NCBI RefSeq assembly: GCF_036250695.1
Contig: NZ_CP109427.1
Location: 8,488,979-8,552,978 of the forward strand
DNA: 64,000 nt
Direction: 5' to 3'
Source: Streptomyces sp. NBC_01497
GTDB taxonomy: Bacteria > Actinomycetota > Actinomycetes > Streptomycetales > Streptomycetaceae
Both the position numbers and the translations under genes were made by a program. Positions 47,343 through 56,827 of this stretch are shown one piece after another. Within the stretch, counting starts at the first letter, position 1. Each line of letters opens with the position of its first letter. The notes beneath the pieces were generated by a model. It did no database searches. It saw nothing but the letters and a program-made list of their open reading frames with translations, and was not told where the DNA came from.

Positions 47343-48470
47343 TCAGCTGAGCTGGGCTGTTGCGGCGTCGATCTCTTTCATGGTGATGTTCTCGCTGCCG
47401 GTGCGGATCGCGATGACGGCGGCGGTGGAGATGACGTAGGTGAGGGCTTTGAAGTAGCCGCCGGTGCGCCGGTGCAGTTCGGCGGCGTGTTTGCTCAGGG
47501 CGTTTCCCTCGAGCCGGTACAGGCTCAAGTCGGCCTCGAAGCCCGCCAGTACGCGCCGGAACATCTCCTGTTCCTTGGCCTTGGTGCCCAGGGGCAGGGG
47601 GTGCAGCCAGGTCACCGGCAGCAGCGCGGCGGGGGAGGGCGAGACGGGCTCAGCCGGTTGTCCCGCCTGCTCGAGCCGTACCCGGTTCTCCTCGCTGACC
47701 CGGGTCAGGTCCTGGGCCAGGATGCGGGCCTGGTGCAGGAGGTGGCTGGCGCCGGTGCCGCAGAAGATGAGCGAGATGCCCAGCTTGTCGCGCAGGTAGT
47801 CGAAGTAGGGCAGTACGTTCGCCAGTTGCGGCGGCGAGGCCCGGTTGATGTCGTCGATGAGCAGCAGACGGGTCTGTGCCGTTTCCAGGACGTAGTTGAC
47901 CGGCAGGGTCACGTCCTGGTGCCGGCGCATCTCCAAGACTTCCGCGAGGCTCTTCGGCTCGGGGTTGAGACCCAGGTAGGATCCGATCTCCCAGACCCAG
48001 TTCACCCTCAGCTCCGGGTCCGCGGGGGTGGTGATGTGCACCACCGGGATCGTGTTTGGCTGCCTGCCGTTCGTGGCGGCCTCGACCTCCTGCTGGGCGG
48101 TGCGCCCGATCGCACGCAACAGGCAGGTCTTGCCGGTGCCTGCGGGCCCGTCGATGACATGGTCCATCAGGCCCTCACGGCACCCGCTGTTGCGGTGGAC
48201 CGCCTCGACGACCGTCTCTTGCATGTGCGTCATCGCGTCGGTGGGCACCATCCGCAGGTGCCGGTGGTAGGCGATGGCCTGCTCGTCCGACTTCCTGTCC
48301 TCGGCGGGACTGCTGCCCGCCGCCAGAACGGGCGGGTTCACCTCCTCGTCGACGAAGTGGGTCCAACCGGTGAGCTGGAACAGCGGAAGAGGCCGCATCG
48401 GAGTGTCCCTCAGCTGCTGACGCAGACGGGCTTCACGCTTGTTACGCAGTTCGACGGACGCCTTCATCAC
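47343..48470 (-). CDS. TniB/TnsC-like AAA+ ATPase of an older Tn7-like element
   Basis: A 375-residue AAA+ protein with Walker A DGPAGTGKT (107-115), Walker B RLLLIDDINR and the sensor region ISLIFCGTGAS. TnsC/TniB links target-site selection to the transposase. The gene looks intact. Its partner TnsB immediately upstream (48590 onward) is truncated, and no TnsA or TniQ belonging to this set is present, so the system is almost certainly nonfunctional. It is distinct in sequence from the TnsC at 51000-52070. Confidence 0.8.
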   Translation of the reverse strand: MMKASVELRNKREARLRQQLRDTPMRPLPLFQLTGWTHFVDEEVNPPVLAAGSSPAEDRKSDEQAIAYHRHLRMVPTDAMTHMQETVVEAVHRNSGCREGLMDHVIDGPAGTGKTCLLRAIGRTAQQEVEAATNGRQPNTIPVVHITTPADPELRVNWVWEIGSYLGLNPEPKSLAEVLEMRRHQDVTLPVNYVLETAQTRLLLIDDINRASPPQLANVLPYFDYLRDKLGISLIFCGTGASHLLHQARILAQDLTRVSEENRVRLEQAGQPAEPVSPSPAALLPVTWLHPLPLGTKAKEQEMFRRVLAGFEADLSLYRLEGNALSKHAAELHRRTGGYFKALTYVISTAAVIAIRTGSENITMKEIDAATAQLS

Positions 48471-48589
48471 GCTTCTTCCTCATCACGGTTCCTGCCTCAC
48501 ACCTCCAGATCTAGCCCCGGCCCCGGAGGATGCGTCCGCCCCCGGGGCCGTCCCACGGCCGCGTCGTCCACGGCCCCTGCGCCGGCCGC

Positions 48590-50125
48590 CTACATCTCCC
48601 ATACGTCGTCCTCGGCACCGTCATCACCGTCCGGATCGAGGTCGTCGAGGAGTTCCGCTTCGACGACCTCGTAGGCAACTGCCGGTGTTTCGGCCGTGGG
48701 GGCGTCCGGCGGGCTGCTGTCGCCGTTGTCGGGGAAGAGCGCTGCCAGTGGATGCGGGGCCTGCCCGTTGTCCGACGGCTGGTCCGCGCTGCCCGGGCCT
48801 GCGGGCAGCGCGGGGGAGACGGGTGCGGGCGGGGGAGCCAGAGGAGAGATGGGCAGCGCTGGGTAGGGACGCAGCGTCGACAGGTCGAACTCTTCCAGGT
48901 CCGCGTAGGGGTCGTGGGAGGGCTGTTCGGTCTCCAACGCCAGCCCCTGGAAGGGTGGTTCGGCTCCGGTGCGCTTGGGCGGCGGCCTGCGGCTGCGCCG
49001 CCTGCGTTCGCGCTGCGCCAGGGCCAGGGCGATCGCCTCCTCGTCCTGCTCGCTGCCGCCTGCCGCACGGTGCTGCTCGGCATGTTCCTGCCACATGTCT
49101 GCGGTCCACGGATCGTGCAGCAGGTGCCGGAGCCGGAAATCGCAGGTCACCCAGGTGTTGGCCGTGTGGTCGTAGAGCCACACCCGCTCGGGGCGGTAGG
49201 GGTTGAAGCGGCATTCCCACTTGCCCCCTGCGCCGGGCAGCTTCGAGCCGCCGCGCAGGAGGACCTCGCGGTAGTGTGCGGCGTCCTGAGCGACGGGCTG
49301 ATAGGTCCGATAGTCGATCATGAAGCCGCCCTTGCCGGGGGTGACCCACTGCGACAGCAGGAAGAAGCGGTTCTGGGTGGGGGAGAGCGGCACGGCCCGG
49401 TAGCCGCTGCGGGCCACCTGGACGGCGTACATGTCGTTGGGTGACAGCACGATGTGGGGGCGGAACGGGTCGCGCAGCCCCGCATCGGGGGTCTGCTGGT
49501 ACTCCAGTGCCACCCATTCCTGGGCCATCTGCTGGAGCTCGGCGATCGTGTACAGCGGCATCCGCTCGATGCCGCGGCCGCGCTTCTTGTGGCTGCGGCC
49601 CTGCCAGCCGTGCCGCACGTGCTGGCTGAAGCGGTGCGCGAGGGTGATGAAGAAGTGCTCGACGAGCGGCTTGTCGGGCGCGGTTCTCTTGCGCGCCGGG
49701 CGGCGGGCGATGCGCAGCCGGTCGCAGACCTCGGTGAAGTGCTCGCTGACGTAGGGGCTGCCCTGGTCGTAGATGATCAGTTCGGGGCGGATGACCGGGC
49801 GGGCGGCGGTGGCCTCGGTGAACCGTTCATCCGCAGCGCGAAGCGCGCCGAACGGCAGGCTGGAGGCGGCGGCCGCGCTGAGCGGGTCCCAGCCGGGCAT
49901 CACCGGCCAGGGCGCGAGAGCCTGGGCCAGCATCAGGGTCAGGTCGATCGCCCGGGTCGCCCGGCCTGCGTGTCCGTTCTCGGCGTCCCGGGGGCGACTG
50001 GGCGTGATCATCAGCGCGCACATGCTGTGGGTGGCCACGTCGATCAGTGAGGACATCTCGGTGGCGGTGGGCCGGCCGTCGTCGCCGCGGGCCAGGATCC
50101 GCAGCGGCGTGGTTGTGATTCCGAG
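48590..50125 (-). pseudogene. TnsB-like transposase, N-terminus lost within the catalytic domain
   Basis: The retained part starts inside the RNase-H-like DDE domain (TTTPLRILARGDDGRPTATE). It has the second Asp (LIIYDQGSPYVSEH, D97 from ATG 50056) and the Glu (APDKPLVEHFF, E133), then the beta-barrel and C-terminal TnsC-contact region. The first catalytic Asp should sit just before TTPLRIL; the frame instead reads NLGITTTPL. Upstream of about 50125 it becomes unrelated Pro/Ala-rich translation. About 250 N-terminal residues are therefore gone. The break falls exactly where the repeats of the next element begin. Confidence 0.8.
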
Positions 50126-50285
50126 GTTCGTAGCTGGTGTGGCGAGGGCTGCTTGAGCTGGGGTGTTGGTGATTCCCTGATAAGGAGTCCGGCGCTTACG
50201 GGGAGCTGGAGACAGTGGTGATGGGGCGTCTGGCCTGTGGTTGTTCGGGGTTCGTTGATAACGGCGGTGTGGTGTTGGTGATGGG
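50113..50285. repeat. Candidate transposon end with TnsB-site-like repeats
   Basis: GGTGTTGGTGAT occurs identically at 50162-50173 and 50271-50282. Related copies are TTGTGATTCC (50113-50122) and GTGGTGAT (50215-50222). All are in the same orientation, with 50-60-base spacing. Ordered imperfect repeats next to a broken TnsB gene and before the tns operon fit the end of a Tn7-like element, where TnsB binds several sites. The exact terminus is not resolved; TGT at 50115 or 50164 are options. Confidence 0.5.
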
Positions 50286-50359
50286 CTCCGGTATCTAAAG
50301 GGTCGGTGCGGGTTTGTGCTGGTCAGCGGCTTGCTGCATGGTCGGGGTCTGCTGGTGGG

Positions 50360-50992
50360 CTATGCCGTTGCTGTCGGGTGGGGGTTGCCGCCGGTCCAGT
50401 ACAGGGCGGTGTCGATGTCGCGTGCGGTCCAGCCGGCGGCGTGTGCTCCGCCGTGGTGGAGGAGGTCGTCGAGGAGCTGGAGGTAGCGGCCGTAGCGTCC
50501 CGGTGTGGGGGTGAGGGGGAGGCGGAGGGTGTCGAGGGCGTGTTGGACGCGGCGGTCGTAGACGGCCATCCGCTGGGGTGCTGCTGCGGTGAGGATGGCT
50601 GAGGCGAGGGCGTCGCCGGTGCGGAAGCCGGGCAGTTCCCAGATGATGCCGCGCCCCGTGCGGGCGGCCTCCCCGCGCGAGATGGTGGTGTCGCGGACGG
50701 CGGTGACGACTCGCTCGGTGACGGCTCGGACCTGGGTGTCGGGCAGGGACATCAGTTCTGTCACCCAGCGGGTTTGTGCGGAGAGCCGTTTCCAGACGAC
50801 GAGGGCTGCGATGTCCGTCTTGCCGAGGCTGCCGGTGTGCTCGGTTCGCTGCGCGACGTCGTGGAGGACCTCGTCGTAGTGGGGTGAGACGCCTGCCAGG
50901 TAGTCGGCGCGGGCGGGGATCAGGGTGTCCCAGGCCTGCCGGCAGAGGGCAGCGAACTCGTCGCCGCCTGGCGTTTCGGTGGTCGTCTTCAT
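50360..50992 (-). CDS. Uncharacterised protein of the tns operon, possibly helix-hairpin-helix
   Basis: A 210-residue mostly helical protein starting at ATG 50992, eight bases from the TnsC stop and therefore co-transcribed. The central segment LPGFRTGDALASAILTAAAP then QRMAVYDRRV has the shape of a helix-hairpin-helix element followed by a conserved Asp, as in DNA-glycosylase-like folds. This is a pattern judgement only. It is the most inward gene of the element, next to the proposed transposon end. Its position suggests an accessory transposition or end-binding role. Confidence 0.6.
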   Translation of the reverse strand: MKTTTETPGGDEFAALCRQAWDTLIPARADYLAGVSPHYDEVLHDVAQRTEHTGSLGKTDIAALVVWKRLSAQTRWVTELMSLPDTQVRAVTERVVTAVRDTTISRGEAARTGRGIIWELPGFRTGDALASAILTAAAPQRMAVYDRRVQHALDTLRLPLTPTPGRYGRYLQLLDDLLHHGGAHAAGWTARDIDTALYWTGGNPHPTATA

Positions 50993-50999
50993 GTCCGCA

Positions 51000-52070
51000 T
51001 CATGCCGTTCTGGCGGGTTGGCGGGTTCGGGGGCGGCTTGCTTCTTCGGCGAGGTGGTCGAGCTGGATAGCTTCGAGCGCCTTTTTGGTGATGCGTTCGG
51101 TGCCGTCGCAGATGGCGGTGATCGCTGCTTGGCGGATGAGGCGGGCGAGGCTTCCGATGCGGCCGGCGGTGCGCTGGTGGAGGTAGGAGGCGTGGCGGGG
51201 GAGTGTGCCGGGTGTGTGCTGGGTGAGGTCGAGGGCGTTCTCCATGTCGGTGATGAGATCGGTGAAGGGGCGGGTGTTTCCGTGGCGGGCGGGGAGGGGG
51301 CCGCAGGTGATGAGGCTGGCGCGGCCGGCGAGTTGGGCGCCGCGTACTCCGGAGAACAGCGTGGTTGAGGCGACGTCGATGCCGGTGTAGACGAAGGTTG
51401 CTCTGATGCGTTCGGTGAGGTCTTTGAGCAGGTCGGCGGCTTCGGCGCCGGTGGTCGTGCGCGGGTTGAGGCGGTGGATCTCGTCGATGAGGACCAGGCG
51501 GACGCCAGCGGCGGTGTAGGTGTGGCAGACGGCCTCGGTGATCTGGGTCTGGGTCATGCGGGTGGTGACGGGGATGCCGAGGTAGCGGGCGAATTCGGTG
51601 GCCAGGGTTTTCGCGGTGGCGCCGGCCGGCACCAGCAGGTACGCGACCGGTGTCTGCTGGTGGGTGCGTCCGGGCGGGGCGGGGTGTTTTCGGGTGTGGG
51701 CGAGGTGGCAGGTGCGTCCGACTTCGAGGAGGGCGGTCGTTTTCCCGGCCGCGGCGGGGCCGGTGACGATCAGTGAGGGCCGGGCGGTGGTCTGCTGGTG
51801 GCGGCCGAGGAGCATCAGGGTGCGGACCTGGGTGGCGAGGGTGTTGATGGCGGGGGTGCGGACGGTGACGAACGCGGAGTGGTAGGCGAGGCGTTCTTCC
51901 GTGCTGCGTGGGGTGTCGCCGGGCTGGGGCGGGGTGAGGGGCGGGGTGGTGGCGAAGCGTTGCCAGCCCTGCCAGGTGGTGATCGGCCATTCCGGCTCGA
52001 CTGCCTGCGTGCCAGGCGGCGGTGCCTCGGTGTTGGCGGGGGCGTGGTGGTTGCGTGCGGGGCTGGTCAC
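51000..52070 (-). CDS. TnsC/TniB-like AAA+ regulator
   Basis: A 356-residue ATPase with Walker A GPAAAGKT (104-111), Walker B VRLVLIDEIHR (DE at 196-197) and the sensor ATFVYTGIDVAST. It should assemble on DNA at the site chosen by TniQ and activate TnsA/TnsB. The frame stays open far upstream, but the GTG at 52070 overlaps the TnsB stop (GTGA) and family similarity begins shortly after, so I start it there. Confidence 0.85.
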   Translation of the reverse strand: MTSPARNHHAPANTEAPPPGTQAVEPEWPITTWQGWQRFATTPPLTPPQPGDTPRSTEERLAYHSAFVTVRTPAINTLATQVRTLMLLGRHQQTTARPSLIVTGPAAAGKTTALLEVGRTCHLAHTRKHPAPPGRTHQQTPVAYLLVPAGATAKTLATEFARYLGIPVTTRMTQTQITEAVCHTYTAAGVRLVLIDEIHRLNPRTTTGAEAADLLKDLTERIRATFVYTGIDVASTTLFSGVRGAQLAGRASLITCGPLPARHGNTRPFTDLITDMENALDLTQHTPGTLPRHASYLHQRTAGRIGSLARLIRQAAITAICDGTERITKKALEAIQLDHLAEEASRPRTRQPARTA

Positions 52071-54229
52071 CAGTTGAGGGCTTCCTGAGCGGGGTCGTAG
52101 AGGCCGAGTCCGGTGTACGGGACGGGCACGTCGCTGGTGTCGCCGGGTCCGAGTTCGTCTTCGCTGTCGGCCTGTTCTGGTTCGTCGGGCTGGTCGTCGA
52201 GGTCGTCGAGGTCGTCGATGCTGTCGTCGTCCCAGGCGTCGTCCCAGGCGTCGGCCTGCGGGGCCGGATCGTAGGGAGGGCGGGTGCCGGCTGCGGGCGG
52301 GGGTGTTTTCAGTGGTGCGGCGCGGGTGATCAGGCGCTGTTCGCCGGGGGTAGCGGTGCCGGCGTGGGCGCGGCGCATGAGCTGGTCGAGGGCGTCGGCG
52401 AGGTCGGCTTCGTGGGTGTCGCGGTCGCTGTGGCGGGTGGTGATCGTTTTGATGTGCTGCCAGGTGGCGCTGTTGAACGGCTGGTGAATGTGGTCGCGGT
52501 GGATCCACGGGATCTCTGTCAGGTGTCCGTCGGGCAGGCGGATCCAGACCTGGCGGGCGTCGTGGGGGTTGGTGTGGACTTCCCATTTGCCGCCGCGTGC
52601 GGTGACGGGGGAGGGCTGACCGCGGTAGGGGGCGAGGACATCGTGGTCGTAGGTGCGGTGGTCGACGCGGATGCCGCGTTCGGTGATGGCCTGCCAGCGC
52701 ACCGGCAGCAGTTCGAGGTAGTCGCTGCCGCTCAAGGGGAGGGGCACGTAGCCGGTCACGGCGATAAGCGCGGCCCACATCTGGTTCGGGGTGAGAGCCT
52801 TCTTCGGCAGGGTGGGGTGGCGCAGGCCTTCGTGGGGGCGGTGGTGGTAGTGGATCAGCCATTCGTCCAGAAGGTCCTGCATCTGGGCGACGCTGAAGCA
52901 GGCCTCGCCTTCGGCGTCCGGTCCGCGGCGGGTGACGTCGGAGCCGGTGTAGCCGGGCAGGTGCTGGCACAGCAGGGCGTTGACCGTGCCGAAGGTGCGT
53001 TCGACGATGCCTTTGGCGGCGGGGGCGTGGGGCGGGGTGGGCTGGACGCTGATGCCGAGGGTTTCGCAGGCGGCGGTGAACGCCGTGGACAGGTAGACCT
53101 TGCCCCGGTCCACGACGATCGTCTCGGGCACCACCACCGGCCGGGCAGCCGCGCCCTCGAGCCGTTCGTCCAGGTCCATCAGCCGCTGTAGCTGGGGGAG
53201 TTGGGTGTGGGCGAGGCACAGTGCGTCGGGCCAGGAGGGACGGGCCGCGTGCGGGACGGCCATCTCGGCGAGCAGCAGGGCCGCGTCGACTGCCTTGGTG
53301 CCGGCGGGCCGCAGGACCGCGGCGAGGATGGCGCGGGTGGCGACGTCGACGGCGATCGTGAGTTCGGGCCGGCCGGTGGTGCCGTCGTCGAAGACGGCCA
53401 GGACGTCCAGCCGTGTGGTGTCGACCTGCACCTGCTCGCCCGGCCGCAGCGCCACGGTCGGGGTGAACGCCTGTCCGCCGGTGGGGGAGGGGAGAGTACG
53501 GGCGGGGCGGTGGGGGTGTTCGGCAGGGTCGGCGAGCTGGTGGACGAGCCGGTAGAAGGTGGCCTGGGAGGGGGCGGGCACTGTGCCGCGGCCGTGCCGG
53601 TCGGTAAGGATCTGTGTGACCAGGGGCATCAAGCCCTTGACGGTGCCCTTGGAACGGCCGCGCTGGCGGCGCAGCGCTTCCTCGATGGCGGCGATGACGC
53701 GTTCGTCGGTGCGCCCGGTAGGCACGGGCCGACGGGTGGTGCGGTGGTCAACCAGCCCCCACAGTCCCTGCTTGCGGTAGGCCAGGCGCATGCGCTGCAC
53801 CGTGGTCCGGGAGACAGGGCCGAAGCCGATCGCGGTCAGCTCCGTGGCCTTGGCCTCCTCGCGCTGTGCGAGGGTGAACCGGTCGGGGTCGTACTCGGCC
53901 CGGGGCGCCCCGTCGCTGTCCGTCCCGCCGGGCAGGCCGGTCTCCACCTCGCGGATGTGCCGCTGCCAGGCCAGTGCCTTGCGCCGCGCGTCCTCGGGCG
54001 CGGTTTCGAACAGACCCCACTGCGTTGCGGCCTGGGGCATTTCGGCGCCCACGATGGTGAAGGACGGGTCGGCGAACAGGTGTCCGGCCACGACCGTCTC
54101 GTCTTCGCCTGTTTCACCGGCGAGGTGGACCTGCTGCCCCGCCATCGCGATGACCTGCCAGGTGCGGTCACGGAAGCGGACGTGCGCTCCGACCTGCAGC
54201 ACCGGCCGGCCGCCACGCCGCACGCTCAC
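52067..54229 (-). CDS. TnsB/TniA-like DDE transposase
   Basis: A 720-residue retroviral-integrase-type transposase. N-terminal DNA-binding helices include a helix-turn-helix (FGPVSRTTVQRMRLAYRKQG). The DDE triad is complete: D270 (VQVDTTRLDV), D374 (TIVVDRGKVYLS), E410 (AAKGIVERTFG). Next come a Mu-type beta-barrel and a C-terminal acidic tail (DDDSIDDLDDLDDQPDE) likely to contact TnsC. It binds the transposon ends and joins them to the target. It overlaps both neighbouring genes by four bases. Confidence 0.9.
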   Translation of the reverse strand: MSVRRGGRPVLQVGAHVRFRDRTWQVIAMAGQQVHLAGETGEDETVVAGHLFADPSFTIVGAEMPQAATQWGLFETAPEDARRKALAWQRHIREVETGLPGGTDSDGAPRAEYDPDRFTLAQREEAKATELTAIGFGPVSRTTVQRMRLAYRKQGLWGLVDHRTTRRPVPTGRTDERVIAAIEEALRRQRGRSKGTVKGLMPLVTQILTDRHGRGTVPAPSQATFYRLVHQLADPAEHPHRPARTLPSPTGGQAFTPTVALRPGEQVQVDTTRLDVLAVFDDGTTGRPELTIAVDVATRAILAAVLRPAGTKAVDAALLLAEMAVPHAARPSWPDALCLAHTQLPQLQRLMDLDERLEGAAARPVVVPETIVVDRGKVYLSTAFTAACETLGISVQPTPPHAPAAKGIVERTFGTVNALLCQHLPGYTGSDVTRRGPDAEGEACFSVAQMQDLLDEWLIHYHHRPHEGLRHPTLPKKALTPNQMWAALIAVTGYVPLPLSGSDYLELLPVRWQAITERGIRVDHRTYDHDVLAPYRGQPSPVTARGGKWEVHTNPHDARQVWIRLPDGHLTEIPWIHRDHIHQPFNSATWQHIKTITTRHSDRDTHEADLADALDQLMRRAHAGTATPGEQRLITRAAPLKTPPPAAGTRPPYDPAPQADAWDDAWDDDSIDDLDDLDDQPDEPEQADSEDELGPGDTSDVPVPYTGLGLYDPAQEALNW

Positions 54230-55050
54230 TGCCCCTCCCCGCTGCCCGGGCCGCCGTGGCCGTTCGCACCGCCGGCGCCGGTGCTGACGAGGACCCGCTC
54301 GTTAAGCGGTACGTCCAGGGGCGCGGTGAGGTGTCCGTGCCACAGGGCGTGGAAGACGGCGGGCAGGACTTCGATCGGGTCGCCCACCGCTTCGACGCCC
54401 TCGATCAGCGGCTGCGGCTGTGCGAACACCTCACGCAGGGCGGCCGCGAGACGGGGATGGCCGGCGTTGCGGGGGTGGCGGTACCCGGCCAGCCATTTCA
54501 GGTTTGCCGAAAGCGTCTTCTCCAGCGGCTCAAGGCGCCGGTAGCTCCAGCCGGCCTGCGCGCACGCCGCCTCAAGGACCGTCGCAGCACGCTGCGCCCG
54601 CTCGCCGCCGGCCTCCAGGTGGTTGGGGCAGTCGGCCAGCAGGGCGGTGCCGTCGCGGTGGCGGGCGAAGAGCTGCGGCACCCACGAGCGGACCTGGCCG
54701 CGCGCGTCCCGCCACAGCAGACGCACCGGCCGCCCGGCCAGGCCGACCACCTCGGGGTCGCGGTCCAGCACCGTCAGCTGCGCCCGCATCGCGGCCGACC
54801 CGCACGCCACATGCCGGCCGGTCGTGGCCGACCACCACTGCCCAGGACCCCACCGCCGCCTCGGCACCACCGGGAACGCCGACACCGGCTCCAACTCCTC
54901 GAAGGCCACCGCGAGAACCGCGTCCGCCCACCGCTGCTGCACCACCTGCCCGAGAGGATCGACGAAGACCGCCTCCCACTCGGATCCGGTATCCGTCTGC
55001 ATGCGCTGTGAGCGGCCACCTGCTGCGGCCGCTGCGTCCTTGCTGCCCAC
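54226..55050 (-). CDS. TnsA-like protein with degenerate nuclease site
   Basis: A 274-residue protein located and coupled like TnsA. It keeps the family landmark WWSATTGRHVACGS (72-85) and VPQLFARHRDG (124-134). In actinobacterial TnsA-like endonucleases I expect Glu shortly after the first landmark, Asp in place of this Gln (xPDxFA), and a basic residue on the next strand. Here these positions read SAAMRAQ, VPQLF and LLADCPN. If so, it cannot make the 5' cuts that turn Tn7 into a cut-and-paste element. GTG 55050 and ATG 55002 are both possible starts. Confidence 0.65.
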   Translation of the reverse strand: MGSKDAAAAAGGRSQRMQTDTGSEWEAVFVDPLGQVVQQRWADAVLAVAFEELEPVSAFPVVPRRRWGPGQWWSATTGRHVACGSAAMRAQLTVLDRDPEVVGLAGRPVRLLWRDARGQVRSWVPQLFARHRDGTALLADCPNHLEAGGERAQRAATVLEAACAQAGWSYRRLEPLEKTLSANLKWLAGYRHPRNAGHPRLAAALREVFAQPQPLIEGVEAVGDPIEVLPAVFHALWHGHLTAPLDVPLNERVLVSTGAGGANGHGGPGSGEGQ

Positions 55051-55180
55051 GCGCCCCAGTCAAGCCCGTCCTGCCAGTGCGGCGGGCCGCTTCACGGATT
55101 TTGATCACGAGTGCCGGGCCATGAGGTAGTGCCCTGCGGATCGTGGTCCCTGCAGAGCCTGCCTGCCTCCTGACACTTAC

Positions 55181-56587
55181 TCACCGCTCCTTTCCCGGCC
55201 GCTCGTTGCGCTGGTCCGCGAGTGCCTCGGCCAGGACATCGGCCGGCAGACGGGCCCAGCGCGCCAGGTCCTCCAGCGCCATCCCGGCCGCGAAGGCTGC
55301 TGCTGCGCTCTCCCGGACGGCCTGCTCGATCAGTGTGGCGGCATGGCCGAGGTTGCCCAGCAACTGCTGCGCGGCGTCGGCGGTCTTGCCGTACTGGGCG
55401 CCGCGCAGCTGGGTCAGCTGCTCTTCGGCGTCGTTGACCAGGCTGCTGATCAGCGCCCGCTGCTCGGCCGGCACCGCAGAGCGCCACGTGGTGCCCGAGC
55501 CGGGCGCGCTACGTTCCTTGGACAGGACGCGCAACTGTCCGGCCATGGTCGCGGGCTGGTGTTCCTGGCGCAGCCACCACGGATCGTTGTCGTAGCCGGG
55601 CGGGCCGCCGGCGCCACGACGGATGCGGATGACGGCGCCCATCCACGAGGTCAGCGGGCCGCCGTAGTCGGTTGCCGCCAGCGGCCCCAGCCACCCCCGC
55701 CCGACGCGCTCACCGAGTCGGCGGCAGAACGCCCCGTCGGAGGGCAGCGCCCGCGGCCGCCCGGCACCGCTGTCCCTCCACACCAGCTCGGCCATCGCCG
55801 GGTCCAGCAGCGCGTCGGCCACGGCCACCACCTCGGGGAAGACGACCGCGTCCCGGCCCACGATCCGCCACCGCTCCAGCTCTGTACCGGCGTTGCCGCC
55901 CGCGACCTGGTGCAGCCGCTGAGGCCACAGCGTCTCCCGCTCCCAGTGCAGAGCCTGCTCCCACCACCGGGCCACCACCGCATAAGCCAGAGCGAACACC
56001 CTCTCCGGCTCCGCTCCAGCCCGTACCGCCCGCCGCGTCACACCAGTCCACCGCCGCTGCGCCGCGGCCACTTCCGGCACACCCCGTACGTCCAGATACT
56101 CAAGAGGCTGGTCGGCGTCGGCGTCCAGGAGCCACCGCCCGTGCCGGACACACACCCGCTCCCATCGCGGCGCGTACCGCACCACCCGCACGGCCGTCCC
56201 CGCGCGCCGGGCCGCGCACAGACGGCAGCCGAAGGCGACCGGCCCGGCGACCGCACCCCCGGTCCGCCACGCGGCCGCCGGCACGCTGTTCTTTCTGGCC
56301 GACAGCTTGGCGTCCTGCTGTCCCCAGGACGGCAACGCCCGCGCCAGCACGTCTTCCTCGACGCCGCACATGCCTGCCAGTAGCTGTCGTCCGGGCGGGT
56401 TCAGCAGCACCTCGGCGTCGGCCCGCGTGCCCCCGCCGTCGTGCCCCGGCGGGTAGTTGCGCCACTGCCAGCACGACCGCAACACCTTCGCTTCCATCCC
56501 GTAACGGCCCGCGATGCGGCAGATCAGCGACGAGGTCGTCTCCCCCTGAAGGGGAACTGTCCGCAGCAGGCCGGGGTGATGGGTCAC
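55181..56587 (-). CDS. TniQ target-selection protein
   Basis: A 468-residue TniQ/TnsD-type protein. The N-terminal signature is LLRTVPLQGETTSSLICRIA. A zinc site is made by CRLC (residues about 121-124) and CVRH (about 145-148). A long helical DNA-reading C-terminal part follows. TniQ proteins choose the insertion site and recruit TnsC. It is similar in its first ~200 residues to the longer TniQ-HA at 56828-60103, so the two are paralogues with different reading parts. Confidence 0.82.
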   Translation of the reverse strand: MTHHPGLLRTVPLQGETTSSLICRIAGRYGMEAKVLRSCWQWRNYPPGHDGGGTRADAEVLLNPPGRQLLAGMCGVEEDVLARALPSWGQQDAKLSARKNSVPAAAWRTGGAVAGPVAFGCRLCAARRAGTAVRVVRYAPRWERVCVRHGRWLLDADADQPLEYLDVRGVPEVAAAQRRWTGVTRRAVRAGAEPERVFALAYAVVARWWEQALHWERETLWPQRLHQVAGGNAGTELERWRIVGRDAVVFPEVVAVADALLDPAMAELVWRDSGAGRPRALPSDGAFCRRLGERVGRGWLGPLAATDYGGPLTSWMGAVIRIRRGAGGPPGYDNDPWWLRQEHQPATMAGQLRVLSKERSAPGSGTTWRSAVPAEQRALISSLVNDAEEQLTQLRGAQYGKTADAAQQLLGNLGHAATLIEQAVRESAAAAFAAGMALEDLARWARLPADVLAEALADQRNERPGKER

Positions 56588-56827
56588 TTCACCACGGTCT
56601 CGTGTCCGCCGTCCCGGCGGGCGCTTTTGCAGCGGATGCCCAGGCGCCCCGTCCTCCTGGGGCCGTCACTTCTACTCGACGGAGCCACCTTCAGACCGTT
56701 TTTCCTGCCACCTCCTGCTACCCCTGTGACCTGCGAAGGCGATGCGACAGGCCGGGAGACAGGGGGAGTTGGGAAAAGATCTTGGCCATCGGCACGCCCT
56801 ACGTGATCACTCTCGGAAGTCTCACCG

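Noticed and set aside
51000..53219. TnsC as a 739-residue protein
   Set aside because: The upstream half is Arg/Pro-rich translation across the TnsB gene. The GTGA overlap at 52070 gives the natural start.
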